From: an uncultured Campylobacter sp.
GTDB taxonomy: Bacteria; Campylobacterota; Campylobacteria; Campylobacterales; Campylobacteraceae
Length of the DNA stretch: 64,000 nt
Direction: 5' to 3'
Assembly: GCF_905372745.1 (NCBI RefSeq)
Contig: NZ_CAJPQR010000005.1
Span: 22,498-86,497, forward strand
Shown here: piece after piece, positions 1 to 8,748 of the stretch
How positions within the stretch are numbered: position 1 is the stretch's first letter
How the letters are laid out: each line of letters starts with the position of its first letter
The notes under the pieces: generated by a model
Told to the model about the DNA's origin: nothing
Seen by the model: the letters and a program-made list of their open reading frames with translations, nothing else
Databases searched by the model: none
Position numbers and translations under genes: made by a program

Positions 1-12
1 CGTTTGCTAAAT

Positions 13-1037
13 TTACTCGGCCTCTTTTGCGCTAAATGCAAAATACCGTGCGTAACTCGCCTCGTCGTCTACGTCGCCCAAGCAAATTAGCCCCTCGCTT
101 TTGTCAAATTTTGCTTCAAAGCCCGCGTGATTTACGCTCGTATCGGCGGTTAGAAATTTAAGCCTTGGCAAAGCTAAAAGTGGTGTAACGTCTAAAATTT
201 GATTAAGGTCAAGATGAATGTTTTCTAGCGCACTGCAAAATTTAAGCGCCGATACGTCCGTAAGAGCGTTTTGGCTAAGGTATAGCACGCATAGCTTTGC
301 TAGATTTGCCAAAGGCGAGACGTCCGCGATACGGTTATCGTCCGCGCGCAGGCACTCTAGCTCGCTAAGCTCGCCGATGGGCGCTAGGTCTTGGACGGCA
401 TTTACTTCGATATTTAGCTCTTTTAGCTTCGCTAGCGCCGCAAGCGGACGGAGATCTTGGACGTAGTTTCTATCCAGCCAAAGCTCGGTTAAATTTACGA
501 GGCGCGCAAGCGGCGAAACATCTGAAATATCGTTGTTTGAAAGCTTTAGCGATTTTAGTTTTTTTAGCTCGCTCAAAAACGAAACATCCTTAACCCCGCA
601 GTCATAAAACTCGAGCGTCCTAAGCTCGCTAAGGCTTGCAAGCGGCATAAATCCGTGATTAAAACGCTAAAAAGCCGCAATTTTTTTAGCTTTTTAAATT
701 TAGCTAGCGGTGCGGCGTCACCGCACGGGACGTCTAGATCTAGCGCCTCAAGCGAGCTAAGAGCTGGCAAATTTGAAAGATCACGCACGTTTTGCGAGCT
801 GATTTCCAGAGATTTTAGATTTGCAAAATGCCCCAAATCAGCAAGGTCGCCGTCCGTAAATTTATCGCTGCAAAACTGCATTTTGGTTACGCCCGAAGCC
901 GCCTCCTCGCTCACGTAGTCGCGGTTACCGATTCGGCGCAGCAGGCCGCTCTTTTTTAGCCTGGCTTTTGCCTTTTGCTCTACGATTTTGCTTTTAAAAT
1001 TTACAAATTCGCTCATTTCCTCGCTTAAATTTGACAC
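13..1037 (-). pseudogene. Leucine-rich-repeat protein, split by a one-base frameshift
   Basis: Two overlapping reading frames together encode one leucine-rich-repeat protein. The N-terminal frame (573-1037) starts with a charged helix and then LRR units such as LKSLEISSQNVRDLSNLPAL. The C-terminal frame (13-648) continues with about seven 22-residue units of internalin type (LxxLxxLxLxxNxIxDVxPL). The repeat register passes cleanly from ITD in the first frame to MPLASL in the second around position 645-650. One extra T in the short T run there would give an uninterrupted repeat. No signal peptide is seen, so a cytoplasmic, protein-binding role is likely; the partner is unknown. A similar broken LRR gene lies at 8749-9451. 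True mutation and sequencing error cannot be told apart from one sequence. Confidence 0.75.
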
Positions 1038-1057
1038 CTAAAATCTAAAATTTACGG

Positions 1058-1792
1058 CTAAAATTTATACGAAACGCCCGTATAAATCACGCTCTCGTAT
1101 CTGCTGCGAACGATAGGCGAACGAGCTACTTCGTCCGAAAATCTCCTAGCGCCAGCCGTCGCGCTTAAGCCAAAACCGTTGTTAAATTCGTAAGTCGCAG
1201 TGGCTCTGGCGCCTAGCGCGTAGGAGCTGCCAGGATTATAGACCGAGGTCACCGCGCCGCCTAGCTCGCTCACGTCCGTGCCGAAGTAATAATCGCTAAG
1301 CTTTCGCGAAAATACGTCGTAAGTAACGGCCGGAATGAGCGAAAATCTCTGCGCGACGGGTAAGGAATACGACGCCTCGGCCCCGTAGCTACCGCCCCGT
1401 CCGCCGCCCTGGGCATAAACAAAGGTCTGAAAGCCGCCTAAATTCGCCCCGAATTTGCCCCCTAGCGCCGTTTGATGCTCTCTGTCGCGGACGCTGCGGT
1501 ACTGAGGTTTTAGTTTGCTCGACTTCACGCGCCAGCCGTCAAAAAACCTCGCATACGCGCCTGCAAAGAGGTTTTCGCTAAAATTATGCTCGTAGCCTGC
1601 TTCTAGGCCTCTAACGTAAAAACCCTCGTAATAAGCCTCAATCTGAGGCAAAGGCACGGCGCTTAGGCGGTCTTTGGTATAAAAGACGTCTTTTTGGACG
1701 GCTGCGCCGATACCTATACTTGCGCCGTTTTTGGCCTCCTGCGCGCAGGCTAATGCGCCTAAAGCGCAAAGAGCGAATAGATATTTTTTCAT
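1058..1792 (-). CDS. Outer-membrane beta-barrel protein
   Basis: The 244-residue product opens with a Sec signal peptide (MKKYLFALCALGALACA, cleavage likely after ACA). The rest is rich in alternating, glycine- and aromatic-containing strands and ends in a C-terminal phenylalanine (GVSYKF), the usual signal for BAM-dependent insertion. This fits a small outer-membrane barrel; the ligand or function is not recognisable. A cysteine sits near the cleavage site, but the barrel-like C-terminus makes a lipoprotein less likely. The gene stands alone, 20 bp downstream of the broken LRR gene start and followed upstream by a long non-coding gap, so it probably has its own promoter there. Confidence 0.7.
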   Translation of the reverse strand: MKKYLFALCALGALACAQEAKNGASIGIGAAVQKDVFYTKDRLSAVPLPQIEAYYEGFYVRGLEAGYEHNFSENLFAGAYARFFDGWRVKSSKLKPQYRSVRDREHQTALGGKFGANLGGFQTFVYAQGGGRGGSYGAEASYSLPVAQRFSLIPAVTYDVFSRKLSDYYFGTDVSELGGAVTSVYNPGSSYALGARATATYEFNNGFGLSATAGARRFSDEVARSPIVRSRYESVIYTGVSYKF

Positions 1793-2304
1793 TTTTTCTC
1801 CTTAAATTTCGGCTTATCGCTTGGTTTTGTTTTAAATTTAGCTTCTTTTTACGCCGCAGTTTGATTTTCGGGCCGTTTTGAAGCAGTCTTTTAAGATAAA
1901 GCTAAAACGCGATTAACGCTTTTTTAGTCTTAAAATTTACTTGTTTTTTCTTTTTGTGCCTTTTTTGGCTCGGTATTTTACCGTAGCGCGCAAATTTAAC
2001 AAGCGATTTTGAAGTTTATTTGACTAAGGCTACCTTGCGGGCTAATCGGCAAAACTTTAGCAAACGAGAGTTAAATTTAGCCCTAGTCGCGATAAATTCA
2101 TAGGTTTAAATTTACTTTGTGTCTTATTTTATCGCTTGATTTCGCGCGTTTGGATGGTTGCGAGTTTGCCTAAATTTAATATAACGGCAAACTCTAGCCG
2201 CCTAAAATAACGGAAAATCGGCATCTTTAAATTTAGCCGCCGTTGCCGTAAATAAAACAATCGGCTAAATCCGCGCGCTTATTGCAGCGAGCAGGTTTTG
2301 CCGC
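1793..2304. other. Intergenic region, no gene seen
   Basis: About 510 bp of A/T-rich sequence full of AAATTTA and TAAATTT words. I see no convincing reading frame, tRNA or strong hairpin. It must hold the promoter of the outer-membrane protein gene and any 3' signals of purM. Confidence 0.5.
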
Positions 2305-3288
2305 TTATACGAGCTGCGCGCCCTGCCCTTTTACGACCTCACCGATGACGTAGCCATCGGTATTTGCTAGCACAAAGCCTGCGTTTTGTTTCGGCGCTAC
2401 GACGATCATGCCAACACCCATATTAAACGTCCTCATCATCTCGGCGGGCTCCACCTTTTGCGCGATGATTTTAAAGATTTCAGGCGTGCGGATCGCGGTA
2501 TGCTCAATCTTTGCGCCCAGCCCCTCCGGAAATACGCGCGGTAGATTTTCCACGATGCCGCCGCCCGTGATGTGCGCGAGCGCGTGGATCTTGTCTTTTA
2601 ATTTTAAAAAGTCGCCGACGTAAATCCTAGTCGGCTCCAAAAGCACGTCTATGAGCGCGCGACCGCCTACTTTGTCGTCAAATTTTAGCCCTAGCTCGGC
2701 GACTACTTTGCGCGCGAGCGAGAAGCCGTTTGAGTGCAGACCGCTGCTAGGAAGCGCGATGAGCACATCGCCTTCACGCACAAATTTGCTGCGGTCGATC
2801 TCGTCCTCTTCGGCGATACCCACGGCAAAACCCGCAAGGTCAAAGTCGCCCTTTTCATACATCGAGGGCATCTCCGCCGTTTCGCCGCCGATCAGCGCGC
2901 AACGGGCGAGTTTGCAGCCCTCGGCGATACTTTTTACGACCTCTTTGGCATCCGCGATCTCGAGTTTCGCCGTCGCGTAGTAGTCGAGGAAAAATAGCGG
3001 CTCGGCGAAGTTACAGATGAGATCATTTACGCACATCGCAACAAGATCTTGGCCGACGCCGTCAAATTTGCGCGCGTCGATCGCGAGTCGCAGTTTTGTG
3101 CCCACGCCGTCGGTGGCGCCTAGGATAGCGGGTTTTTTGTAGCCTGCAGGCAACCTCACCGCGCCGCTAAACGAGCCGATACCGCCCAAAACGTGCGGAG
3201 TTTGCGTTGCTTTGACGAACGGTTTTATCGCGTTTACGAAGTCATTTCCCGCGTCTATATCGACGCCTGCGTCTTTGTAGCTTATCAT
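2305..3288 (-). CDS. purM: Phosphoribosylformylglycinamidine cyclo-ligase (AIR synthetase)
   Basis: PurM closes FGAM to 5-aminoimidazole ribonucleotide using ATP, the fifth step of purine synthesis, in the cytoplasm. The 327-residue protein is slightly shorter than the usual ~345. It has the family landmarks: GATDGVGTKLR near residue 57, the GGETAEMPSMYEKGDFD segment near 135, and AHITGGG near 237. The N-terminus (MISYKDAGVDIDAGN) is the canonical PurM start. The gene is divergent from coaE with about 70 bp between the starts, so the two share a promoter region. Confidence 0.96.
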   Translation of the reverse strand: MISYKDAGVDIDAGNDFVNAIKPFVKATQTPHVLGGIGSFSGAVRLPAGYKKPAILGATDGVGTKLRLAIDARKFDGVGQDLVAMCVNDLICNFAEPLFFLDYYATAKLEIADAKEVVKSIAEGCKLARCALIGGETAEMPSMYEKGDFDLAGFAVGIAEEDEIDRSKFVREGDVLIALPSSGLHSNGFSLARKVVAELGLKFDDKVGGRALIDVLLEPTRIYVGDFLKLKDKIHALAHITGGGIVENLPRVFPEGLGAKIEHTAIRTPEIFKIIAQKVEPAEMMRTFNMGVGMIVVAPKQNAGFVLANTDGYVIGEVVKGQGAQLV

Positions 3289-3361
3289 TTTTGGCCTTTA
3301 TTGAAATTTGATTAATTTTAGCCAAAAATTGCTAAAATCGGAGTAAAAAATCGGAGATAAA

Positions 3362-3967
3362 ATGCTGCAATTTAAACACGCAATCGTCATCACAGGCAGT
3401 ATCGGCAGCGGTAAGAGCGCGGTTTGTGAGCTGCTTGCCGGGCGAGGATTTGAGATCATCGACGCGGACTCTATCGCCCACGAACAGCTAAATTTGTACG
3501 TGAGCGATGTCGCGGCGGAGTTTGGAGACGAGGTTTTAGCAGACGGCAAAATAGATAGAAAAAAGCTCGGCGCGCTAGTTTTTAACGACGCGGATAAGCT
3601 AAAAATTTTAGAGCGAATTTTGCATCCAAAGATTAGGCTTGAAATTTTATCTCGCGCGGCAAAGCTAGAAAGCGCGGGCAGGACGTATTTCGTAGATATT
3701 CCACTATTTTTTGAAAGGCGGGACGCCTACAAAGAGTTTTCTCGCGTCCTCGTCGTTTATGCGCCAAAAGACACGCTGATCTCGCGCGTGATGAAGCGAA
3801 ACGAGCTTAGCTACGACGCTGCAAAACGCCGCGTAGAACTACAAATAGATATCGAGCAAAAGCGCGCTGTGGCAAATTTTACGATAGAAAATACCGGAAA
3901 TTTTGAAAATTTAAAAAGCGAGACGTTAAAGTTTTTAAGCGAAATTTCATCTAAACCCCGCACGTAA
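3362..3967 (+). CDS. coaE: Dephospho-CoA kinase
   Basis: CoaE phosphorylates the ribose 3'-OH of dephospho-CoA, the last step of coenzyme A synthesis. The 201-residue protein has a Walker A loop GSIGSGKS at residues 12-19, the IIDADSIAHE segment that binds substrate, and VDIPLFFE near residue 115, all typical. Length matches the family. A GGAG-like ribosome site lies 9-14 bases before the ATG. The gene diverges from purM and is followed by tRNA-Ser. Confidence 0.95.
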   Translation: MLQFKHAIVITGSIGSGKSAVCELLAGRGFEIIDADSIAHEQLNLYVSDVAAEFGDEVLADGKIDRKKLGALVFNDADKLKILERILHPKIRLEILSRAAKLESAGRTYFVDIPLFFERRDAYKEFSRVLVVYAPKDTLISRVMKRNELSYDAAKRRVELQIDIEQKRAVANFTIENTGNFENLKSETLKFLSEISSKPRT

Positions 3968-3982
3968 AATTTAAATATAAGT

Positions 3983-4009
3983 TTGCGCTTATTAAATTTT
4001 AGCTATAAT
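3983..4009 (+). promoter_or_regulatory. Promoter of tRNA-Ser
   Basis: A perfect -10 box TATAAT (4004-4009) lies 11 bp before the mature tRNA. A weak -35-like TTGCGC lies at 3983-3988, 15 bp upstream of it. A strong -10 with a poor -35 is usual for Campylobacter sigma-70 promoters. Confidence 0.6.
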
Positions 4010-4020
4010 CGAGGCTTCAT

Positions 4021-4108
4021 AGATGGGTGTCCGAGCGGTTGAAGGAGCACGCCTGGAACGCGTGTAAAGTGTAAGCTTTCGAGGGTTCGAATCCCTTCCC
4101 ATCTGCCA
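4021..4108 (+). tRNA. tRNA-Ser(GGA)
   Basis: An 88-nt class II tRNA with encoded CCA. The acceptor stem AGATGGG pairs with CCCATCT. The anticodon loop CTGGAAC has anticodon GGA. A long variable arm follows, then a T arm with GGTTCGAATCC. It reads serine UCC/UCU codons. The 3' side borders a decayed island, so this tRNA may have been an integration site. Confidence 0.95.
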
Positions 4109-4473
4109 CCGTTTCAAGCAACACAGAGACCCCGCAACTTACAGCAAGAAAACTATGGTTTTAACGATAATTTAAAGCATTTCTATATAAACCTACGGTA
4201 ATAAAAGCAGCTAAAAGAAATTAACATCGGCAATTTTTTGCTGACTATTTTGCTGACTGCCTAAAATATAGTTAAAATCGATCGCTACTAGTCAGCCAGA
4301 AATTACGCAATCCTCAAATAATGAATATAGCGCAAGATTTGTGTTTCATATAAGGAGACGGCTTTTAAGACAGCTAATAAATTTCTACAGTATGCATAAA
4401 TAAAAATGATAATACTAATGATGTACCTTAAAAACAAACTGTCATTAGATTGATTTTGTTAACCATCACCGTA
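4109..4473. other. Non-coding edge of a decayed island
   Basis: About 365 bp of A/T-rich sequence directly after tRNA-Ser. It has a short repeat of the type TTTGCTGACTATTTTGCTGACT near 4238-4259 and CTAGTCAGCCAG near 4290. No gene is supported. It may be the eroded end of an integrated element, but no second copy of the tRNA 3' end was found. Confidence 0.35.
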
Positions 4474-4722
4474 TTATGCTTTACTTTGTAATAAATCGCA
4501 TGATTTACCTGTGACTAAATTTACCAAAAATTGCTTTGATTTTTTGCCGTAGGGTTGTTTTAGCTCAGGCGCGTCAATGCCGAAAAGCCTTACTTTGATT
4601 TGTTGTTTGCCTTGCAATACCGTGATCATGTCGCCGTCGTGGATAGAGACGACTTTATTTTGTTCTGCAATTAGCGAGATCGGAAGCGCTGATATTAATA
4701 GTAGGCGTATTGTTATGCTCAT
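4474..4722 (-). pseudogene. Truncated staphylococcal-type (thermo)nuclease
   Basis: The ~82-residue product starts with a Sec signal peptide (MSITIRLLLISALPISLIAEQ). It continues into the N-terminal third of an SNase fold: KVVSIHDGDMITVLQGKQ and VRLFGIDAPELKQPYG. Family members are about 150-180 residues long and carry further catalytic residues (the second Arg and Glu region), which are missing here because the frame stops after NLVTGKSCDLLQSKA. An upstream ATG at 4734 adds four residues; no clear ribosome site decides between them. Its start lies inside the 3' end of the upstream membrane-protein gene, in another frame, which suggests a recombination junction. The product is unlikely to be an active nuclease. 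Confidence 0.65.
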
Positions 4723-5525
4723 ATGGGTGGCCAAAATACCAAGCGAGGGCAGTGAGAAATATAATAATCAACATTACGATATTGAAACAATTTACGGGGT
4801 TAAATTTAGAGTATTTGTCATCCTTGCTGTAATGTATCCGCATAATAAAAGAGAATAAAAAATTTAGTATATTGACGATAAAAATAGCTATAAGAGAGAC
4901 TACTGCAACTAATCTGTAAATGCTCGCTTTGTCTATGTTTTGTAAAACGGAAGTAGAAAAAGCAAGACTGCTTACAAACGCGAGGACGATAGAGGCAAAT
5001 ATGCCTAGGATGGTAATATAATTCTTTTGCATATCCTCAGCATTTTTCTTTATGTCGTTTGTTTGTCTCGTAAGATCATTAACCTTATTATCCGCTTCTT
5101 GTATTTTTGCGTTGGTACTTTGTATCTTAGGGAGTAGGTATTTTAGCCTAACTAATTCTAAATTTAAGTGATCATACAGCTTAAAAATACGCCCTCTTAT
5201 GCCCCTATCGTCTATTTCCTCAAGAATTGCTTTTATGCGGTTTACCATGGTATCCAATTGTGAATAATCGACCCCGGTTATATTAAATAAGTACATCGTT
5301 ACGTCGGAGTAGCTATGCCGAAACTTTGGATCATTATAAATCTCTAATAGCTCCTCTTTTAATGCGTTATTGCTTATATTTATATCGCATAGTTTTTAAA
5401 AAAACTTCTATCGGGTCGTCGTCTTTTTCTTGAATCTTGGGCGGAGTGGTATTATTCACCTGTTTTATAAAGACATCCGGCGCTTTAACGACGCGGGACG
5501 TCTTGTTGCTATTCTTCTTGCTCAT
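4655..5525 (-). pseudogene. Coiled-coil membrane protein, frameshifted; possible partner of the Panacea gene
   Basis: The downstream frame (4655-5296 and its extension up to about 5390) encodes a helical N-terminal part (IQEADNKVNDLTRQTNDIKK) followed by three hydrophobic segments. Upstream, a frame starting at 5525 (MSKKNSNKTSRVVKAPDVF) reads to a run of seven T and five A at about 5391-5402 and then stops. Removing one A joins the two frames: EVFLK continues as LCDINISNNALKEELLEIYNDP. The intact product would be about 290 residues. Its start overlaps the stop region of the Panacea-domain gene by 17 bp, a sign of translational coupling. Function is not recognised. Membrane topology and pairing make a toxin role conceivable. 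The homopolymer also allows phase variation or transcript slippage. Confidence 0.6.
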
Positions 5526-5964
5526 TTTTTATGTTTTGCGTATATTCTCTTAGCAGTTCTTCATTTGGAATTTTTTGATGATTGCCTTCCCCGTTGCGAT
5601 ATACTTTGCTCCACGGTGTGTTATCTATATGGCTATACTCTACTAACGCCCACGCGTCGATTTTTGCCAAATGATCGATATTGTTTATAATCGAATTTTT
5701 ATACTCTTCAGGCAAATCGTTTTCCGTCTTTTGCCTAATTCTTATCGAGCTAGCCGCAAAAAAAGAGTATTTATCGTAAACTTCTTTTAGAACCGGCCCA
5801 TATTGCCAAGCTTCAAAATCTTCATCGATTAGTTTTTTATCAAAATTGATTAAGAAATTTATATCTAAAAAGTAAAGCATTTTTTGAAGCTTTAAATTGC
5901 TAACCGACATATCTAAATCAATACATCTGTTGATTACGTGCGCTGCCACATCCATCGCTTTCAT
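5509..5964 (-). CDS. Panacea-domain (DUF4065, SocA/GepA-like) protein, antitoxin-like
   Basis: The 151-residue product has the DUF4065/Panacea signature: NLKLQKMLYFLDINFL at residues ~24-39 and EAWQYGPVLKEVYDKY at ~53-68. Panacea domains are known as versatile antitoxins (PanA) that neutralise many unrelated toxins, and as phage GepA and SocA-like proteins. I chose the ATG at 5964 because AAAGGAG lies eight bases upstream; an ATG nine codons earlier has no such site. The next gene on the same strand starts 17 bp before this stop and encodes a membrane protein, so a toxin-antitoxin pair is the simplest reading. That pairing is inferred, not shown. Confidence 0.75.
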   Translation of the reverse strand: MKAMDVAAHVINRCIDLDMSVSNLKLQKMLYFLDINFLINFDKKLIDEDFEAWQYGPVLKEVYDKYSFFAASSIRIRQKTENDLPEEYKNSIINNIDHLAKIDAWALVEYSHIDNTPWSKVYRNGEGNHQKIPNEELLREYTQNIKNEQEE

Positions 5965-6010
5965 TTTTTGCTCCTTTCGATAAAAAATCAATGAAATTAT
6001 ATTAAATTTT

Positions 6011-6788
6011 GGCTCTCTTTAACCTAAGCTCACACAAAGGAGTAGTAAGTTACGATGAGAGCTATGAAAAACAGGTATATAGTCCGTTCAAGAATTTCTG
6101 AAGCTAAATTTAGAGAAATTCTAAAGTACTTCACGGAGGATATAGAAGCATCAAAGATATCGAATTTAACTAAAATTTCAGAAGCAACCCTATGTAAAAT
6201 CTTTAGAGAAATAAGAATTCTTATGTCTAAAGAGTGTGAGAAGATATCTAAGTTTTCAGGTGAAATAGAAATAGATGAAAGCTACTTCGGATCTAAACGA
6301 GTAAGAGGTAAAAGAGGTAGAGGAGCAAGCGGAAAGCAGCCGGTATTCGGAATGCTAAAGCGTGACGGTAAGGTCTATACCCAAATAGTTAAAAACTGTT
6401 CTGCTAATGAGCTAATACCTATACTACCCAAATTTAGCGAATTAGACGAGAGTGTAATTTACTCTGATTGTTGGAAAGCTTATGATGGATTAGTAGATTA
6501 CGGAGCTAAAGCTCATTATAGAATAAAGCATTCAAAGAATGAATTTGCTAACGGTAAAAATCATATAAACGGTATAGAAAACTTTTAGCTGCGACTTCGT
6601 CTTGCTACTGTAAACAGACGGGGTACGCTAAACATAGATTATCTAAATTTAAAGGCATTAAGAAAGAGAATTTCTTGCTTCACCTTAAAGAATGTGAATT
6701 TAGATATAATACTAAAGCTACACAGAAAAGTCTATATCAGAAACTGTTGAAATTGATAAGAGAGAATCCGCTTAAGTTTAATTGAGCC
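6011..6788 (+). mobile_element. IS1595-family insertion sequence with 8-bp target duplication
   Basis: A 778-bp element. The left end GGCTCTCTTTAACCTAAGCT (6011-6030) and the inverted right end (6769-6788) match at 15 of 20 positions. The flanks carry a perfect 8-bp direct repeat TAAATTTT (6003-6010 and 6789-6796), the duplication length known for IS1595. The transposase inside is interrupted, so the copy is probably dead unless supplied in trans. Degraded relatives lie at about 39555-39905 and 62250-62620. Confidence 0.85.
6055..6785 (+). pseudogene. IS1595-family (ISXO2-like) transposase, interrupted
   Basis: The first frame (6055-6588) encodes 177 residues of a DDE transposase: FSGEIEIDESYFG (first Asp), VIYSDCWKAYDGL (second Asp) and NHINGIENF. 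The last motif normally continues as W-G-Y-A-K and contains the terminal Glu. Here a stop follows the F codon. About 33 nt of unrelated sequence come next, and then a shifted frame resumes with GYAKHRLSKFKGI and LHLKECEFRYN and ends at 6785. The reconstructed protein is about 220 residues, normal for the family. A comparable stretch occurs in the degraded copy near 62260, so the lesion may be older than this insertion. Confidence 0.85.
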
Positions 6789-7193
6789 TAAATTTTTAAG
6801 ACATTTTGCGTCTAATTATGATTTAAAAGTATAAAATTTTAAAAGAACTGTTAAAAAAATCGTGAATTATATCAAAAAAATAACTATTTTTATACGTATT
6901 TTAGCAAAAAATATGCCACATTGCGCCAAAATTGATCTTTTCTTTAAGGCAGGATCGATACGATACCCGCTTCCCCAGGGCAAACCTTCCCCTAAAACCT
7001 CTTTGAATTTATGGAGTAGCTACCGACTACGCGGCCTAGAATTTCTATAATTAAATCTTATCCTTATTTATAATTTTATAGTTAATTACACAATAAATAG
7101 AACAGAAAGCTGCCTCGTGTAGTTTCATAAAAGTAGCCACCTAGTTCAGTATTAAAGACTGTAACATAATAAAACACATATTATGACAACCAA
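6789..7193. other. Non-coding remainder of the tRNA-Ser island
   Basis: About 400 bp of A/T-rich sequence between the IS and the truncated phosphoesterase. A 62-codon open frame at 6862-7050 has no ribosome site and no protein-like composition. No hairpin or repeat stands out. Confidence 0.35.
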
Positions 7194-7667
7194 GTGATGT
7201 ATACAAACCAATATATCCATCTAAACGGCAAGCACGTCCTAGTGCTAGGAAATCACGACGAAGCGATAAAAAAGCATAAAGACGAGCTGCTAGCCATGAA
7301 AAAGCAAGACGGCAACGCGCTGTTTGAGGAAATTTGCGAATACAAAGAGATCACCCTGCAGCACAGGCAGGATAAATTTCGACTCGTGCTCTTTCACTAT
7401 CCGCTATCCGAGTGGAACGCAGGCCACCACGGCGCGATCCAGCTCTACGGCCATATCCACGCAAATATCGCAAATATAAAAGGCAAGGCGCTAAACGTCG
7501 GCTACGACCTGCACGGCAAGATTTTAAGCTTTGAGGAAATTTATGGTTTCGTTAAAGACCTGCCGCCTTTTGAATATAGCAAACATAGGATGTTTAGCGA
7601 AGAAGATAGCGTAGAGAGTAGAAGCGCAAGGATAAAAGAGGTTTTGGAAAAGCTAAATTTTGACTGA
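7194..7667 (+). pseudogene. Metallophosphoesterase lacking its N-terminus
   Basis: The frame begins just before the GNHDE motif (residues ~19-23). It keeps LVLFHYPLSEW and LYGHIHAN, the C-terminal half of the calcineurin-like metal site. The family normally opens with a D-x-H block and a GD block, about 60 residues earlier, and both are missing. Without those metal ligands the product should be inactive. The break lies at the edge of the decayed island, so an insertion or deletion there probably removed the 5' part. It converges on uppP. Confidence 0.75.
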
Positions 7668-7710
7668 CCTTAGTCAAATTTTCGCTTTAAATTTACAAAG
7701 CAATTCGGAC

Positions 7711-7741
7711 GGCAAATTTTAAATTTGAGCCCGAATTTGCC
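7711..7741. terminator. Hairpin between convergent genes
   Basis: GGCAAATT (7711-7718) pairs with AATTTGCC (7734-7741). It sits between the 3' ends of the phosphoesterase remnant and uppP, so it could end transcription in both directions. The U tract is weak. Confidence 0.4.
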
Positions 7742-7744
7742 GAT

Positions 7745-8539
7745 TTATAAAAACGCTAGGAGCAAAAATACACCCAAAACCAAGCGATAAATCACAAACG
7801 GCATCATCGAAATGCGCTGCAACATCGCCATAAACAGCCGCACGCAAAGATACGCGCTAACGCCGCTAATCGCCGCGCCGATAGCAAGGTCGCTCCAAGG
7901 TAGCGAATCGGGCATCTTAAAGACTTTAATAGCCTCCAAACCGCCTGCCAGCACGATAACCGGGATCGAGAGCAAAAACGAAAAATTTGCGCTCGCCGTT
8001 CGAGAAAAACCGAGCATCAACGCCGCAGTCATCGTCACGCCCGAGCGCGAAACGCCGGGTATGAGCGCGATTGCCTGCGCTAGGCCGATGATTAGGGCGA
8101 TTTTTATCGTGATGGCGGCTTCGTCCTTTGCGCCGCTTTTTTTGTCGGCAAAGCCCAAAATTAATCCAAAAACTATGGTCATAATAGCGATCAAAGCGCC
8201 GTTTCTAGCGTACTGCTCGATGAAGTCGCCAAAGGCTAGGCCAAACAGCCCCACGGGGATCGTGCCAAAACCCGTCGCCCACACGAGCGTGCTTTGGCCG
8301 ACCGTCTTTTTTTGAACGATCGAGGCGAAAAAATCTCTCAAAAGCGCGGCTATGCGGTCTTTAAAATAAATCAAAATCGCAACCAGCGTGCCTACGTGAA
8401 CGGCTACGTCAAAGGCTAGCCCCTGATCCGCCCATCCTAGCAGCTTTGGCACCAGCACGAGATGCGCCGAGCTAGATACGGGCAAAAACTCGCTAATGCC
8501 CTGAACTAGGGCTAGAACGATGATATGCGAGAGTTCCAT
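7745..8539 (-). CDS. uppP: Undecaprenyl-diphosphatase
   Basis: UppP (BacA) dephosphorylates undecaprenyl pyrophosphate to recycle the lipid carrier for peptidoglycan and surface glycans; loss causes bacitracin sensitivity. The 264-residue integral membrane protein shows the two active-site motifs, QGISEFLPVSSSAHL (residues 13-27) and PGVSRSGVTM (~160). About eight hydrophobic segments fit the family. It is single-gene, with a 200-bp upstream gap. Confidence 0.95.
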   Translation of the reverse strand: MELSHIIVLALVQGISEFLPVSSSAHLVLVPKLLGWADQGLAFDVAVHVGTLVAILIYFKDRIAALLRDFFASIVQKKTVGQSTLVWATGFGTIPVGLFGLAFGDFIEQYARNGALIAIMTIVFGLILGFADKKSGAKDEAAITIKIALIIGLAQAIALIPGVSRSGVTMTAALMLGFSRTASANFSFLLSIPVIVLAGGLEAIKVFKMPDSLPWSDLAIGAAISGVSAYLCVRLFMAMLQRISMMPFVIYRLVLGVFLLLAFL

Positions 8540-8748
8540 TTTATACCTTGATTAAAAATTTAGTTGTTTTACGCAAATTTAGCGGCGGATTTGAGATTTT
8601 TGCCGCGGGTCTAAAAGTCGTAAAGACGCGATTTTAGCAGAAAAATCATAAATTCTCGTAACTAAAATTTCGCGCCGAGTTTTCACGTTCGCAAATTCAT
8701 CTCTTAGCGCCATCGCTTTTTTACGCTATTTGTATTTATCATCGGCTT

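Noticed and set aside
1058..1792. Lipoprotein reading of the outer-membrane protein
   Set aside because: A Cys follows ALA near the signal peptide end, but the -3 residue is poor and the protein ends in a barrel-type Phe.
5385..5405. Programmed -1 ribosomal frameshift
   Set aside because: The downstream frame needs a +1 shift, and the run does not provide a canonical slippery heptamer for that direction.
6862..7050. Small gene after the IS
   Set aside because: No ribosome site, no conserved-looking sequence; lies in eroded DNA.
4109..7193. A clean integrative element at tRNA-Ser
   Set aside because: No integrase and no repeat of the tRNA 3' end could be found; only decayed fragments remain.
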